A stretch of 64,000 nucleotides of DNA from Tenacibaculum sp. MAR_2009_124. Its GTDB lineage: Bacteria; Bacteroidota; Bacteroidia; Flavobacteriales; Flavobacteriaceae. Below are positions 25,112 to 33,524 of this stretch, in pieces. Location of the stretch: the NCBI RefSeq assembly GCF_900105455.1, contig NZ_FNSF01000007.1, positions 434,001 through 498,000 of the forward strand, read 5' to 3'. Below the pieces are notes generated by a model. It made no database searches. It was not told the DNA's origin and was given only the letters and a program-made list of their open reading frames with translations. The position numbers were made by a program, and so were the translations under genes. Each line of letters starts with the position of its first letter. The first letter of the stretch is position 1.

Positions 25112-25257
25112 GATTGTTAAATTTAGTTACGACAAAATTCATAATAAATAACCTTAAAGATTACAAAAGAATATTGAATTAATTGATAAATACCAAGATA
25201 AAATCAATTAGAAAACACTTTAATTTTATTACTTTTATAGTATAATTTATAATTTTT

Positions 25258-26112
25258 ATGAATGTAAATGATTATAAAGCTTCTGAAGAAATACATTTGA
25301 ATAATATTCCTACCAAAGAATTGATATTTGATGCTAAGAAAGAGCTTAAGAAATTGAGAAAGGAAATTAGTAAACTTCAAGATACAATGTATGCCGAAGG
25401 TAAGCATAGTATGTTGATTTGTTTACAAGGAATGGATACAGCAGGGAAAGATAGTTTGATTCGTGAAGTATTCAAAGATGTAAATGCACGAGGTGTTGTT
25501 GTTCATAGTTTTAAAGTGCCTACGGAACTAGAGTTAAAGCATGATTTTTTATGGAGACACTATATAGCACTTCCAGCCAAAGGAAAAATAGGTGTGTTTA
25601 ATAGAACACACTATGAAAATGTATTGGTAACAAGAGTTCATCCAGAGTATATATTATCTGAAAATATACCTTCAGTTTCGTCTATAGAAGATATTGATGA
25701 TTGTTTTTATCACAATAGAATGGACAGGATTAATCAGTTTGAAAAACATTTGGAAGAGAGTGGTACTATAGTCTTGAAATTCTTTCTGCATTTGTCAAAA
25801 GAAGAGCAAAAAAATCGATTGTTAAGACGTTTGAATATTCCTGAAAAAAACTGGAAATTTTCAGCAGGAGATTTGAAAGAAAGAAAACTTTGGGATAAAT
25901 ATCAAGAGAGCTATGAGGATGTTTTGAATAGAACATCAACAGATTACGCGCCTTGGTTTATTATTCCAGCTGATGATAAGCCTTCTGCAAGATATTTGAT
26001 GGCGAAAGTTTTACTGGAAGAATTAAAGAAGTATAATTTTAAAGAACCTAGGTTGCCTCAGAAAGTACTGGGTCAAATAAACGACTTTAAAAAACAATTA
26101 AATAACGAATAA
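25258..26112 (+). CDS. ppk2: PPK2-family polyphosphate:nucleotide phosphotransferase (class III-like)
   Basis: The 284-residue kinase has Walker A GMDTAGKDS (58-66), the Walker B/lid region GKIGVFNRTHYENVLVTRVHP and the downstream RFKxxxx-like basic helix NRLLRRLNIPEKNWKFSAGDLKER. The motif variant (DTAGKDS, NRTHYE) fits the branch of PPK2 enzymes that phosphorylate nucleotides with polyphosphate. It is separate from the tandem PPK2 pair at 54973-56616, whose motifs differ. The following exonuclease gene is 43 bp downstream. Confidence 0.92.
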   Translation: MNVNDYKASEEIHLNNIPTKELIFDAKKELKKLRKEISKLQDTMYAEGKHSMLICLQGMDTAGKDSLIREVFKDVNARGVVVHSFKVPTELELKHDFLWRHYIALPAKGKIGVFNRTHYENVLVTRVHPEYILSENIPSVSSIEDIDDCFYHNRMDRINQFEKHLEESGTIVLKFFLHLSKEEQKNRLLRRLNIPEKNWKFSAGDLKERKLWDKYQESYEDVLNRTSTDYAPWFIIPADDKPSARYLMAKVLLEELKKYNFKEPRLPQKVLGQINDFKKQLNNE

Positions 26113-26155
26113 AAGAAAAGGGATTAGTAAATAAAGATCTCAAGAGATTTTAAAA

Positions 26156-26983
26156 ATGGAATTAAACTTAAAAAAACCAATCGTATTCTTCGATTTAGAA
26201 ACAACAGGAATTAATATAGCAAATGATAGAATCGTTGAGATTTCTATACTTAAAGTTTTTCCTAATGGAAATAAAGAAAGTAAAACATGGTTGGTAAATC
26301 CAGAAATGGAAATACCTGAAGAGTCAACAGCTGTTCACGGAATAACGAATGAAAAGGTAGTAGCAGAGCCAACTTTTAAAGAATTGGCAGAGACAGTAAA
26401 CGAAATGATTGCAGATGCTGATTTAGCTGGTTTCAATTCAAACAGATTCGATATCCCTTTGTTAGCGGAAGAGCTGTTAAGAGCGGGAATTGATTTTGAC
26501 ATGGTAAACAGAAAAGCCGTTGATGTTCAAGTAATATTTCATAAAAAAGAACAAAGAACATTAAGTGCTGGGTATAAATTTTATTGTGGTAAAGATCTGG
26601 ATGATGCGCATTCAGCAGAGGCAGATACGTTAGCAACTTATGAAATATTAAAAGCTCAGTTAGATAAATATGAGGATATTGAAAATTCAGTAGAAATGTT
26701 GAGCGAATTTTCTTCTCATAGAGAGAGAGCCGATTTTGCTGGATTTATTCTTTTTGATGATGAAGGGCATGAGATTTTTTCATTTGGAAAATATAAAGGA
26801 AGAATAGTTGAAGAGGTTTTGAAAGAAAATCCAGGGTATAATTCATGGATTCAAAATGCAGAATTCCCTCTGTATACTAAGAAAGTTTTAAGACAAATAA
26901 AAGAAAGAATGACTAGGCCGAGAAAAGTATTGTCGGAAGAGGAGAAATTAAAGGCATTACAGGCAAAATTTAATGCTAGGTAA
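26156..26983 (+). CDS. DnaQ-like DEDDh 3'-5' exonuclease
   Basis: The 275-residue protein has Exo I FFDLETTG (D13, E15), Exo II FNSNRFDIPLL with the catalytic Asp near residue 104, and Exo III HSAEADTLATYEIL (His and Asp near 152-157). The C-terminal 100 residues include a FSFGKYKGRIVEEVLKENPGY segment seen in exonuclease-type proteins. It is not fused to a polymerase. It resembles epsilon-like proofreading or RNase T-type nucleases; the substrate is unknown. Confidence 0.9.
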   Translation: MELNLKKPIVFFDLETTGINIANDRIVEISILKVFPNGNKESKTWLVNPEMEIPEESTAVHGITNEKVVAEPTFKELAETVNEMIADADLAGFNSNRFDIPLLAEELLRAGIDFDMVNRKAVDVQVIFHKKEQRTLSAGYKFYCGKDLDDAHSAEADTLATYEILKAQLDKYEDIENSVEMLSEFSSHRERADFAGFILFDDEGHEIFSFGKYKGRIVEEVLKENPGYNSWIQNAEFPLYTKKVLRQIKERMTRPRKVLSEEEKLKALQAKFNAR

Positions 26984-27015
26984 TTTTTAAGGAAGTTAAT
27001 TAATTTAAAGAAAAA

Positions 27016-27501
27016 ATGTTTGTAGAATATAAAGATTTACCTGAAAATTCAAGAGTTTGGGTGTATCAGTCAGATCGAGAGTTTACGGAAGAAGAAATAC
27101 TATATATTAATAATAAAGCAAAAGTATTTATTGAAAACTGGACACGTCATGGTGATGATCTAAAAGGATCGTTTACGATAAAATATAATCACTTTATCGT
27201 ATTGTCCGTAGATGAAAGTTTTAACAATGTTTCAGGGTGTTCAATTGATGCTTCGGTGCGTTTTGTTAAAGAATTGCAAGCCGAGTTAAAACTGGATTTA
27301 ATGAATAAAATGAATGTTTCATTTAAAGATGGTGATCACATAAATATTGTTAAGCTACCTGATTTTCAAAAATACATTAAAGAAAAAAAGATAACAGGAA
27401 GTACTACTGTGTTTAATAATATGGTTAATACAAAAAATGATTTTGAAACCCAATGGGAGGTTAATGCTGAAGAAAGTTGGCATAAAAGATTTTTGGTATA
27501 A
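27016..27501 (+). CDS. Conserved hypothetical protein (sometimes mislabelled ABC transporter ATPase)
   Basis: The 161-residue soluble protein has no Walker motifs, signal peptide or membrane helix. The N-terminus reads FVEYKDLPENSRVWVYQSDREF and a mid-section has GCSIDASVRFVKEL. It is conserved in Flavobacteria as far as I recall, with a careless ATPase label that this sequence does not support. It lies 32 bp after the exonuclease gene and 37 bp before the NagZ fusion. Confidence 0.75.
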   Translation: MFVEYKDLPENSRVWVYQSDREFTEEEILYINNKAKVFIENWTRHGDDLKGSFTIKYNHFIVLSVDESFNNVSGCSIDASVRFVKELQAELKLDLMNKMNVSFKDGDHINIVKLPDFQKYIKEKKITGSTTVFNNMVNTKNDFETQWEVNAEESWHKRFLV

Positions 27502-27538
27502 CTATTGAATACATTCAAGTGATATTATAATTAACAAT

Positions 27539-30493
27539 ATGAGGAAAAAGATACTTTTTTTATTTGCATTAACATTATTTAATTTCTTACAAGCACAGCA
27601 GTTAGATCCTTTGCAAGCTAAAGATACTGAAGCCCAAAATGTTTGGGTAGATAGTATAATGAAATCTATGACTATCGATGAAAAACTTGGTCAATTATTT
27701 ATGATTCAAGCGTATTCAAATAGAGATCAAAAGCATAAGGCTTATATCAATGATATGATCACGAGATACCATATCGGAAACTTGATATTTATGCAAGGAA
27801 CCCCTGAAAAGCACGTTGTTTTGAATAATTCTTATCAAGAAAAGGCTAAAATCCCTTTATTGATCGGTTTTGATGGAGAATGGGGATTAGATATGCGTTT
27901 GAAAAACTCTTTTCGTTTTCCTTGGAATATGACACTTGGTGCGGTACCTGATAATACTTTAATTAAAGAAACGGGACAAAGAATTGGAGAGCATTGTAAA
28001 AGAGTAGGAATACACATGAACTTTGCTCCTGTAGTGGATATTAATACAAATCCTGATAATCCAATAATTGGGAATAGATCTTTCGGAGAAAATAAGGAAA
28101 ATGTAACAGAAAAGGCAGTTGCATTTACTGAAGGTATGCAAGGAGCTGGAGTTCTTGCCAGTGCTAAACACTTTCCAGGGCATGGTGACACTGCAACGGA
28201 TTCTCATGCTGTACTACCTACCGTTAATTTTTCTGAAGAAAGACTTGACTCCATTGAGTTGTATCCCTACAAAAAGGCCATTGATAAAGGAGTAGCTAGT
28301 ATCATGGTCGCACATCTTAGCTTACCTCAATTAGAGAAGAATGCAGACTTACCTTCATCTCTTTCAAAAACAATAGTTACTGACTTGTTAAAGGAAAAGC
28401 TGGGGTATAAAGGTTTAGTGCTGACTGATGGATTAAATATGAAGGGAGCTGCTAATTATAACACTTCTGCTGCGATTAATTTAGCTGCTATTGAAGCAGG
28501 GAATGATATCTTATTAATTCCTTCTGATGTCCCTGGAACGCTAAAGCTTTTTAAAGCATCGTTGTTAAATGGTAAATTAACTGAAGACAGAATTAATGAA
28601 TCTGTAAGAAAAATATTAAAAGCTAAATATTTAGTTGGGTTACATAATTATACAGCAATAAGTACAGATAGTCTTCAAAAAGATTTGCACAGAGTTGAAG
28701 ATAAACTGTTGCATAGGAAATTAGTAAGAAATTCAATTACTGTTGTAAAAGATAGTGTTAAGAATATTCCAATTACTCATTTAGAAGATAAAAAAATTGC
28801 TTACGTTGGGTTGGGTGATGCTAAAGGAAACGATTTTCTTGCAATGTTGAGGAATTATGCTAAAGTTGATAAAGTTTCTAGCAAGTACTTGAAAACTCTG
28901 GTTCAAAAATTAAAAAAATACAATAGAGTAATTGTAGGTTTCCATAAGTCTAATAAGCACCCATGGAAAAGTTATAAGTTTTCTAAAAAAGACTTGACTT
29001 GGTTACATGAAATAGCAAAAGAGTCGAACGTTATATTGTGTGATTTTGCAAGCCCATATAGCCTACTTAAAGTTGATGAAGCAAATATAGAAACGATCGT
29101 TGTTGGTTATCAAAATAGTAAGATAGCTCAAGAATTAACAGCGCAAGCTTTATTTGGGGCTTTTAAAGTAAAAGGAAAGCTTCCAGTTAGTATCAATAAC
29201 TTTAAGGAGGGAACTGGTATTGAAACGTCTAAATTAAATGTTTTACAATATACAATACCTGAAGAAGCTGGTGTTTCTTCTGATAAGCTAGAGGTAATAG
29301 ATAAAAGAATAGATACGATATTAAAAAAAAGAATGGCTCCAGGAGGTCAAATTTTAGCGGCTAGGAACGGAAAAGTATTTTATTACAAAACGTTTGGTTA
29401 TCATACCTTGGCGAAAAAACGAAAAGTAAAGAAATCTGATATTTATGATTTGGCGTCTCTGACGAAAATTTTGGCGTCTTTACCCATGGTAATGAAAGCT
29501 GAAGAAGAAAGAAAATTAAGCCTTTTTTCAAGTGTAGGAGATTTGCTACCTAGGTATAGTAAATCTAATAAAGATACCTTGTTATTAAAAGAAATTCTAT
29601 CTCATTATGGACGTTTAAGGGCATGGATTCCATTTTATTTACATACCCAAGATGAAGAAACTGGAGAGAATTCTTTGGAGCTTTATAAAAAAAAATGGTC
29701 TAAAGACTTTAGTATAAAAGTAGCTAATAATTTATACTTGGCAAGAAGTTATAAAGATTCAATTTTTAAAGAGATTGTAGATTCTGAACAAAGGAGTAGA
29801 CCAGGGTATAAGTATAGTGATTTGGGGTATTATATGATCAAAGAAATAATTGAAAGAAAATATAAAAAACCTTTAAATATACTAACCGATCAGCTTTTTT
29901 ATAGCTCATTAGGAGCGAATAGAACTACTTATTTACCGTTAAAGAAGTTTAGAAAATCAGAAATTGTACCTACCGAAAAAGATAGTTATTATAGAAAGCA
30001 ATTAGTTCATGGTTTTGTTCATGATATGGGAGCAGCGATGATTGGTGGTGTAGGAGGTCATGCAGGTTTGTTCTCGAATGCAAATGATGTAGCTAAGATT
30101 ATGCAAATGTATTTGCAAAAAGGAGAATATGGAGGGGTGAGGTATCTCCAGCCAGAAACTCTGGCAAAGTTCAATAAAAGGTATTATGCTGATAGAAAAG
30201 TGCGTCGTGGTTTGGGTTTTGATAAACCTCAAATTAGACCAGAAGTAAAAGCTACGTGTGGATGTGTTTCTGAAGAAAGTTTTGGACATAGTGGTTTTAC
30301 AGGAACGTATACTTGGGCGGATCCTGAAAGTGGAATTGTTTATGTTTTCTTATCTAACCGTGTATATCCTACAATGAGAAACCGTGGTCTGGTGAGGAGT
30401 AATATGAGAACAAAAATTCAAGAAGATCTTCAGAATGCTATCCTGATGGAGTCGGCGCCAATTTCGTATACAGAAGAATCAATAGAAGACTAG
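27539..30493 (+). CDS. Exported GH3 beta-N-acetylglucosaminidase (NagZ-like) fused to a serine beta-lactamase domain
   Basis: The 984-residue protein has a signal peptide (MRKKILFLFALTLFNFLQAQ). A GH3 domain follows (about 25-370) with the NagZ loop KHFPGHGDTATDSH near 210 and the nucleophile Asp in LVLTDGLNM near 296. A GH3 C-terminal domain runs to about 580. The beta-lactamase/esterase-like domain (about 595-970) has SLTK near 640, YSD near 758 (YxN variant) and HSG near 917. Such fusions probably act in the periplasm on peptidoglycan fragments, removing GlcNAc and cutting a peptide or ester bond. Its last 56 bp overlap the convergent acyltransferase gene. Confidence 0.93.
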   Translation: MRKKILFLFALTLFNFLQAQQLDPLQAKDTEAQNVWVDSIMKSMTIDEKLGQLFMIQAYSNRDQKHKAYINDMITRYHIGNLIFMQGTPEKHVVLNNSYQEKAKIPLLIGFDGEWGLDMRLKNSFRFPWNMTLGAVPDNTLIKETGQRIGEHCKRVGIHMNFAPVVDINTNPDNPIIGNRSFGENKENVTEKAVAFTEGMQGAGVLASAKHFPGHGDTATDSHAVLPTVNFSEERLDSIELYPYKKAIDKGVASIMVAHLSLPQLEKNADLPSSLSKTIVTDLLKEKLGYKGLVLTDGLNMKGAANYNTSAAINLAAIEAGNDILLIPSDVPGTLKLFKASLLNGKLTEDRINESVRKILKAKYLVGLHNYTAISTDSLQKDLHRVEDKLLHRKLVRNSITVVKDSVKNIPITHLEDKKIAYVGLGDAKGNDFLAMLRNYAKVDKVSSKYLKTLVQKLKKYNRVIVGFHKSNKHPWKSYKFSKKDLTWLHEIAKESNVILCDFASPYSLLKVDEANIETIVVGYQNSKIAQELTAQALFGAFKVKGKLPVSINNFKEGTGIETSKLNVLQYTIPEEAGVSSDKLEVIDKRIDTILKKRMAPGGQILAARNGKVFYYKTFGYHTLAKKRKVKKSDIYDLASLTKILASLPMVMKAEEERKLSLFSSVGDLLPRYSKSNKDTLLLKEILSHYGRLRAWIPFYLHTQDEETGENSLELYKKKWSKDFSIKVANNLYLARSYKDSIFKEIVDSEQRSRPGYKYSDLGYYMIKEIIERKYKKPLNILTDQLFYSSLGANRTTYLPLKKFRKSEIVPTEKDSYYRKQLVHGFVHDMGAAMIGGVGGHAGLFSNANDVAKIMQMYLQKGEYGGVRYLQPETLAKFNKRYYADRKVRRGLGFDKPQIRPEVKATCGCVSEESFGHSGFTGTYTWADPESGIVYVFLSNRVYPTMRNRGLVRSNMRTKIQEDLQNAILMESAPISYTEESIED

Positions 30494-31484
30494 AGAAAAA
30501 GTAAATAACACCGATATAGGTGTCAAATTGTATTGAAACTATATAGGCTTGAAAAAAGTAAAATATAGGAATGAGTACTAAATTTGTTCCGAACCTAAAG
30601 GTGTCTACAAATTCTTTCTCATCAATGTTTTTTGATATAATCTTCCATAATGTATAAGGAAATATACTATTAAGAATGATCAAATATAAAATAGGTTTCA
30701 TAATGTTTATGGGGCCTTTTTTTCGGTCTAAACGTGTTTGATTATTCCTAATTATAGTATTGGTTTTTTTTACATCCGTGAAATCTAGCTTGCAGGAATT
30801 GAATCGATTGAATTTATCTTCGTAATTGTCGTCGTTAGGAATATGAACCGTTAATTCTTTTAAGTTTTTACGTAGTCTATTTTTTAAATCTTTTATTGTT
30901 TCGAATTTGTTGTCGTTTCTCAAATATTCATTGCAATTAATTGGCTTACCAAAATTTAGAGTTACATATGATGGGTATGACGAGGGGTTTTGATAAGTAA
31001 TTCCGATAGGAACCATAAAAAGTTTGATGTCAGGATTGTTTTTCAATACTTGAAAAATAATTCTGGTAAATCCTTTACTTAAAGGTCTAATGGTACGCTT
31101 TCTATTATGGCTTCCTTCAGGAAAAATCAGCAATGATCCTTCTGATGACAGGATCTGTTCCGATTTATCAAATACATCATTATTCTTTGAAAGTTGATTA
31201 AAACCATCTCTAATACGGTAAATAGGCATCATGCCTAAAGCTTTGAAAAACTTGGCTATAGCAGGGTTTTGAAAAACGGAAGCTCGAACGAGAAAATGAG
31301 TTTTTCTTTTGATATGTGTAGCAATTAGAATAGGGTCTATCAGCCCATTCGGATGATTGGCTGTAAATAGAATAGATCCATTTTTAGGAATGTTATCTAA
31401 ACCATAAGTTTTTACTTTTTTTGAATAAAAAAACAATCCAAGTCGAACATAAACTTTAAAGAAAAAATAGAGAAAGTTATTCAT
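30438..31484 (-). CDS. Lysophospholipid (1-acylglycerol-3-phosphate) acyltransferase family protein
   Basis: The 348-residue protein has the PlsC motif NHPNGLIDP (H-x4-D variant, about 39-47) and a second block FPEGSHNRKR (about 126-135). Two or three C-terminal membrane helices lie at about 265-340. It would acylate a lysophospholipid at the inner membrane. The 3' end overlaps the NagZ fusion on the other strand by 56 bp, so the two mRNAs are antisense at their tails. Confidence 0.88.
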   Translation of the reverse strand: MNNFLYFFFKVYVRLGLFFYSKKVKTYGLDNIPKNGSILFTANHPNGLIDPILIATHIKRKTHFLVRASVFQNPAIAKFFKALGMMPIYRIRDGFNQLSKNNDVFDKSEQILSSEGSLLIFPEGSHNRKRTIRPLSKGFTRIIFQVLKNNPDIKLFMVPIGITYQNPSSYPSYVTLNFGKPINCNEYLRNDNKFETIKDLKNRLRKNLKELTVHIPNDDNYEDKFNRFNSCKLDFTDVKKTNTIIRNNQTRLDRKKGPINIMKPILYLIILNSIFPYTLWKIISKNIDEKEFVDTFRFGTNLVLIPIFYFFQAYIVSIQFDTYIGVIYFFSSLLLILLYTKLAPTPSG

Positions 31485-31522
31485 GTTTCTTTTTTGACAG
31501 AGATTAAACTAATGAAAAGATA

Positions 31523-32440
31523 CTATTTTTTTCGTCCCCAATACGTTGCTAGCATCATTCCAGAAAAAATATCCCAAACTCCCCAAAAAGCGGCTAATAG
31601 TGCCATACCACCTAAACCATTAAAAAAGCTGAATATAAGAAGAAGCCCAAGACCACCGTTCTGAATTCCTGTTTCTATGGAAATGGTTTTCGTATCCTTT
31701 TTTGATAGTTTAAATAACTTGCTAACAGAATATCCTAGGAAATACGCGAATAGATTATGGAAAATTACAAGAAATAGTACCAAATGAATATAGTTTTTGA
31801 AAATATGAGCATTTTCATAGAGAGCAATAACTATTAAAACTAAAAAGAAGATAACTGAAAAAGGTTTGATAAACGTATTGATTTTATCTGCCATTTCTTT
31901 ATGATGGTATCTTACGAACATTCCTATTATTAGTGGAATACCCAAAATAAGTACGACTAACTTTGTTAAATCAAAAGGGTTTAAGGACACCTCCTTTAAT
32001 ATGTGTTCCGTTGGTTCATATAAACGTCCCCATATTTGAAGATTTAGCGGAGTTAGAAAAATACAGATCAATGTTGCAAAAGCGGTTAAACTTACTGAGA
32101 GAGCAGCATTACCATTAGCCATTTTACTGAAAAAATTAGAAACATTACCTCCAGGACAAGCGGCTATTAGCATCATTCCAAGGGCAAAACTGGGATGAGG
32201 CTTTAATACAATTACCAGTACATAGGTAAATAGAGGTAGTATTATGAATTGTGATAAGATACCTACAAACACAATTTTTGGAGAACTTAGAAGACGTTTG
32301 AAATCATTTAGAGTAATATCTAATGAAACTCCAAACATAATTATAGCTAATGCAATATTAAGCATCCATAAGGCATCGGTATCAAAATTGATTCGAATAG
32401 AATCTATATCTGAGTAACTAGTTTGTGAAAGCATATTCAA
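31523..32440 (-). CDS. Bile acid:sodium symporter (BASS) family transporter
   Basis: The 305-residue protein has about nine to ten membrane helices. The BASS crossover motif MLIAACPGGNVSNFFSKMANGNAALSVSLTA appears near 90-120, and a later helix-break ETGIQNGGLGLLL near 258 supplies the second sodium-site region. Members import organic anions with sodium. The start overlaps the DUF4159 gene by 23 bp. A second ATG two codons in is a possible start. Confidence 0.9.
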   Translation of the reverse strand: MNMLSQTSYSDIDSIRINFDTDALWMLNIALAIIMFGVSLDITLNDFKRLLSSPKIVFVGILSQFIILPLFTYVLVIVLKPHPSFALGMMLIAACPGGNVSNFFSKMANGNAALSVSLTAFATLICIFLTPLNLQIWGRLYEPTEHILKEVSLNPFDLTKLVVLILGIPLIIGMFVRYHHKEMADKINTFIKPFSVIFFLVLIVIALYENAHIFKNYIHLVLFLVIFHNLFAYFLGYSVSKLFKLSKKDTKTISIETGIQNGGLGLLLIFSFFNGLGGMALLAAFWGVWDIFSGMMLATYWGRKK

Positions 32441-33059
32441 TGATATTCGAACCCATTTTTAGTGCCTTTTCTCTTATTTCTTTTGGGTCGTTATGAATTG
32501 ATTGATCCTCCCATCCATCACTCAGGTCACTTTCATGGTCATAAAAAACTACAAGTCTGCTCTTATAAAAAATTCCTAATCCTTTAGGTTCTTTTTTGTC
32601 GTGTTCGTGAATTTTTGGAAGACCATTAGGGAAATCGTAGGTTTGGTGATAAATAGGGTGGTTAATTGGAATTTCTGTTAATTCTTCTTTAGGGAAAACT
32701 TTGCTTAGTTCTTTGCGTATGTATTTGTCTAAACCATAGTTATCTGAGATATGCAAAAATCCACCAGAAATTAAATAGTTTTTTAGTTTTCGAACATCTT
32801 CATCATCGAAATATACATTTCCATGGCCAGTCATAAAAACAATAGGATAATTGAAAATGGCATTATCATTTAATGATACGGTTTGAGGTTCTTTATTGAT
32901 ACCACATTTGGTAGATGAGTTCACAAAATTGATCAGATTTGGCAACGCAGTCGGATTGGAATACCAATCACCTCCACCTTTATATTTTAAAGTCGCAATT
33001 TGTTGAGATTGAGTTTTGTAAACAAAAAATAGAAATAAAAGAATTATAAGTTTTCTCAC
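32418..33059 (-). CDS. DUF4159 exported protein
   Basis: About 213 residues starting at a GTG at 33059, giving a clean signal peptide (VRKLIILLFLFFVYKTQSQ). The frame stays open to 33173, but that extension crosses a hairpin terminator, so I reject it. The mature part begins ATLKYKGGGDWYSNPTALPNLI and includes FMTGHGNVYFDDEDVRKLKNYLISGGFLHI, the DUF4159 pattern related to class I glutamine-amidotransferase-like folds. The function is unknown. It overlaps the BASS transporter gene by 23 bp. Confidence 0.8.
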   Translation of the reverse strand: MRKLIILLFLFFVYKTQSQQIATLKYKGGGDWYSNPTALPNLINFVNSSTKCGINKEPQTVSLNDNAIFNYPIVFMTGHGNVYFDDEDVRKLKNYLISGGFLHISDNYGLDKYIRKELSKVFPKEELTEIPINHPIYHQTYDFPNGLPKIHEHDKKEPKGLGIFYKSRLVVFYDHESDLSDGWEDQSIHNDPKEIREKALKMGSNIIEYAFTN

Positions 33060-33099
33060 TGAAATTAATTTAACAAGCAATATAGTGAACTTAAAATAA

Positions 33100-33135
33100 A
33101 AAACACCAACCTTAAATGTTGGTGTTTTCTTTTTT
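33100..33135. terminator. Hairpin terminator upstream of the DUF4159 gene
   Basis: AAAACACCAAC (33100-33110) pairs with GTTGGTGTTTT (33118-33128), an 11-bp stem and 7-nt loop, with T-rich runs on both strands. On the minus strand it would isolate the DUF4159 gene from upstream transcription. Confidence 0.7.
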
Positions 33136-33203
33136 CCCCTTAAGAAATTAATATCATTAGTGATAAATTTCAATGCAATATTAAATGATCTATATGAAAT
33201 AAG

Positions 33204-33243
33204 AGTCCGAAATCGTCCAGAATAGATGTTTTCGGACTTTTTT
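33204..33243 (+). terminator. Terminator-like hairpin carrying one arm of the 21-bp inverted repeat in its loop
   Basis: AGTCCGAAA (33204-33212) pairs with TTTCGGACT (33230-33238), followed by a T-run. No plus-strand gene upstream needs it, so its role is open. Confidence 0.45.
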
Positions 33244-33500
33244 ACTTTTTTGATAGTATAGTCTAATTGTTAATAAGGTAGTTTAAATAAAAAAAACATC
33301 AACGTTAGGTTAGTTGATGTTTCAGGCTGAGACCCTTTCTTTTTCATCATCAAGCGCGTACACTTAATAATATTTTATAGAACAAATATTTTAAAATAAT
33401 ATACTTTTAAAATATTTACGTTTTCAAGTAGTATCTGTCAGCAAATTTATACTATATAGGTAATATATAGGTACGGAATCATCTATTCTGGACGATTTCG
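33208..33500. repeat. 21-bp perfect inverted repeat flanking a 251-bp AT-rich core
   Basis: The left arm at 33208-33228 (core ATCGTCCAGAATAGATG) is the exact reverse complement of 33480-33500. The arms could be a MITE-like end pair, a regulator site, or the base of a long RNA hairpin. No transposase or target duplication is visible. Confidence 0.6.
33285..33322 (-). terminator. Intrinsic terminator downstream of the membrane AraC regulator
   Basis: AAACATCAAC (33294-33303) and GTTGATGTTT (33313-33322) form a 10-bp stem with a 9-nt loop. On the minus strand it is followed by a run of eight Ts. The AraC gene ends 200 bp upstream, so the transcript would carry a long 3' region. Confidence 0.75.
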
Positions 33501-33524
33501 AACTAATTTGTTAGATATTTTTAA

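Larger units (their letters stand above)
33060..33524. other. Gene-free stretch with hairpins, inverted repeat and phased direct repeat
   Basis: A 465-bp region without a credible gene. It contains three terminator-like hairpins, a 21-bp perfect inverted repeat (33208-33228 with 33480-33500), and a 9-bp direct repeat ATATAGGTA at 33454-33462 and 33465-33473, which is 11 bp start to start. No tRNA or known RNA family is recognised. Confidence 0.7.

Noticed and set aside
33060-33173. Longer N-terminus for the DUF4159 protein starting at 33173
   Set aside because: The extension crosses a strong hairpin terminator and precedes a complete signal peptide starting at GTG 33059.
33325-33337. GGCTGAGACCC resembling part of a TPP riboswitch
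   Set aside because: The second conserved block (ACCTGA...) and the other helices are absent, and no thiamine gene is nearby.
33270-33350. Minus-strand mini-ORF of 26 codons (MMKKKGSQPETSTNL...)
   Set aside because: It runs through the terminator hairpin and T-run, so it is unlikely to be a translated gene.
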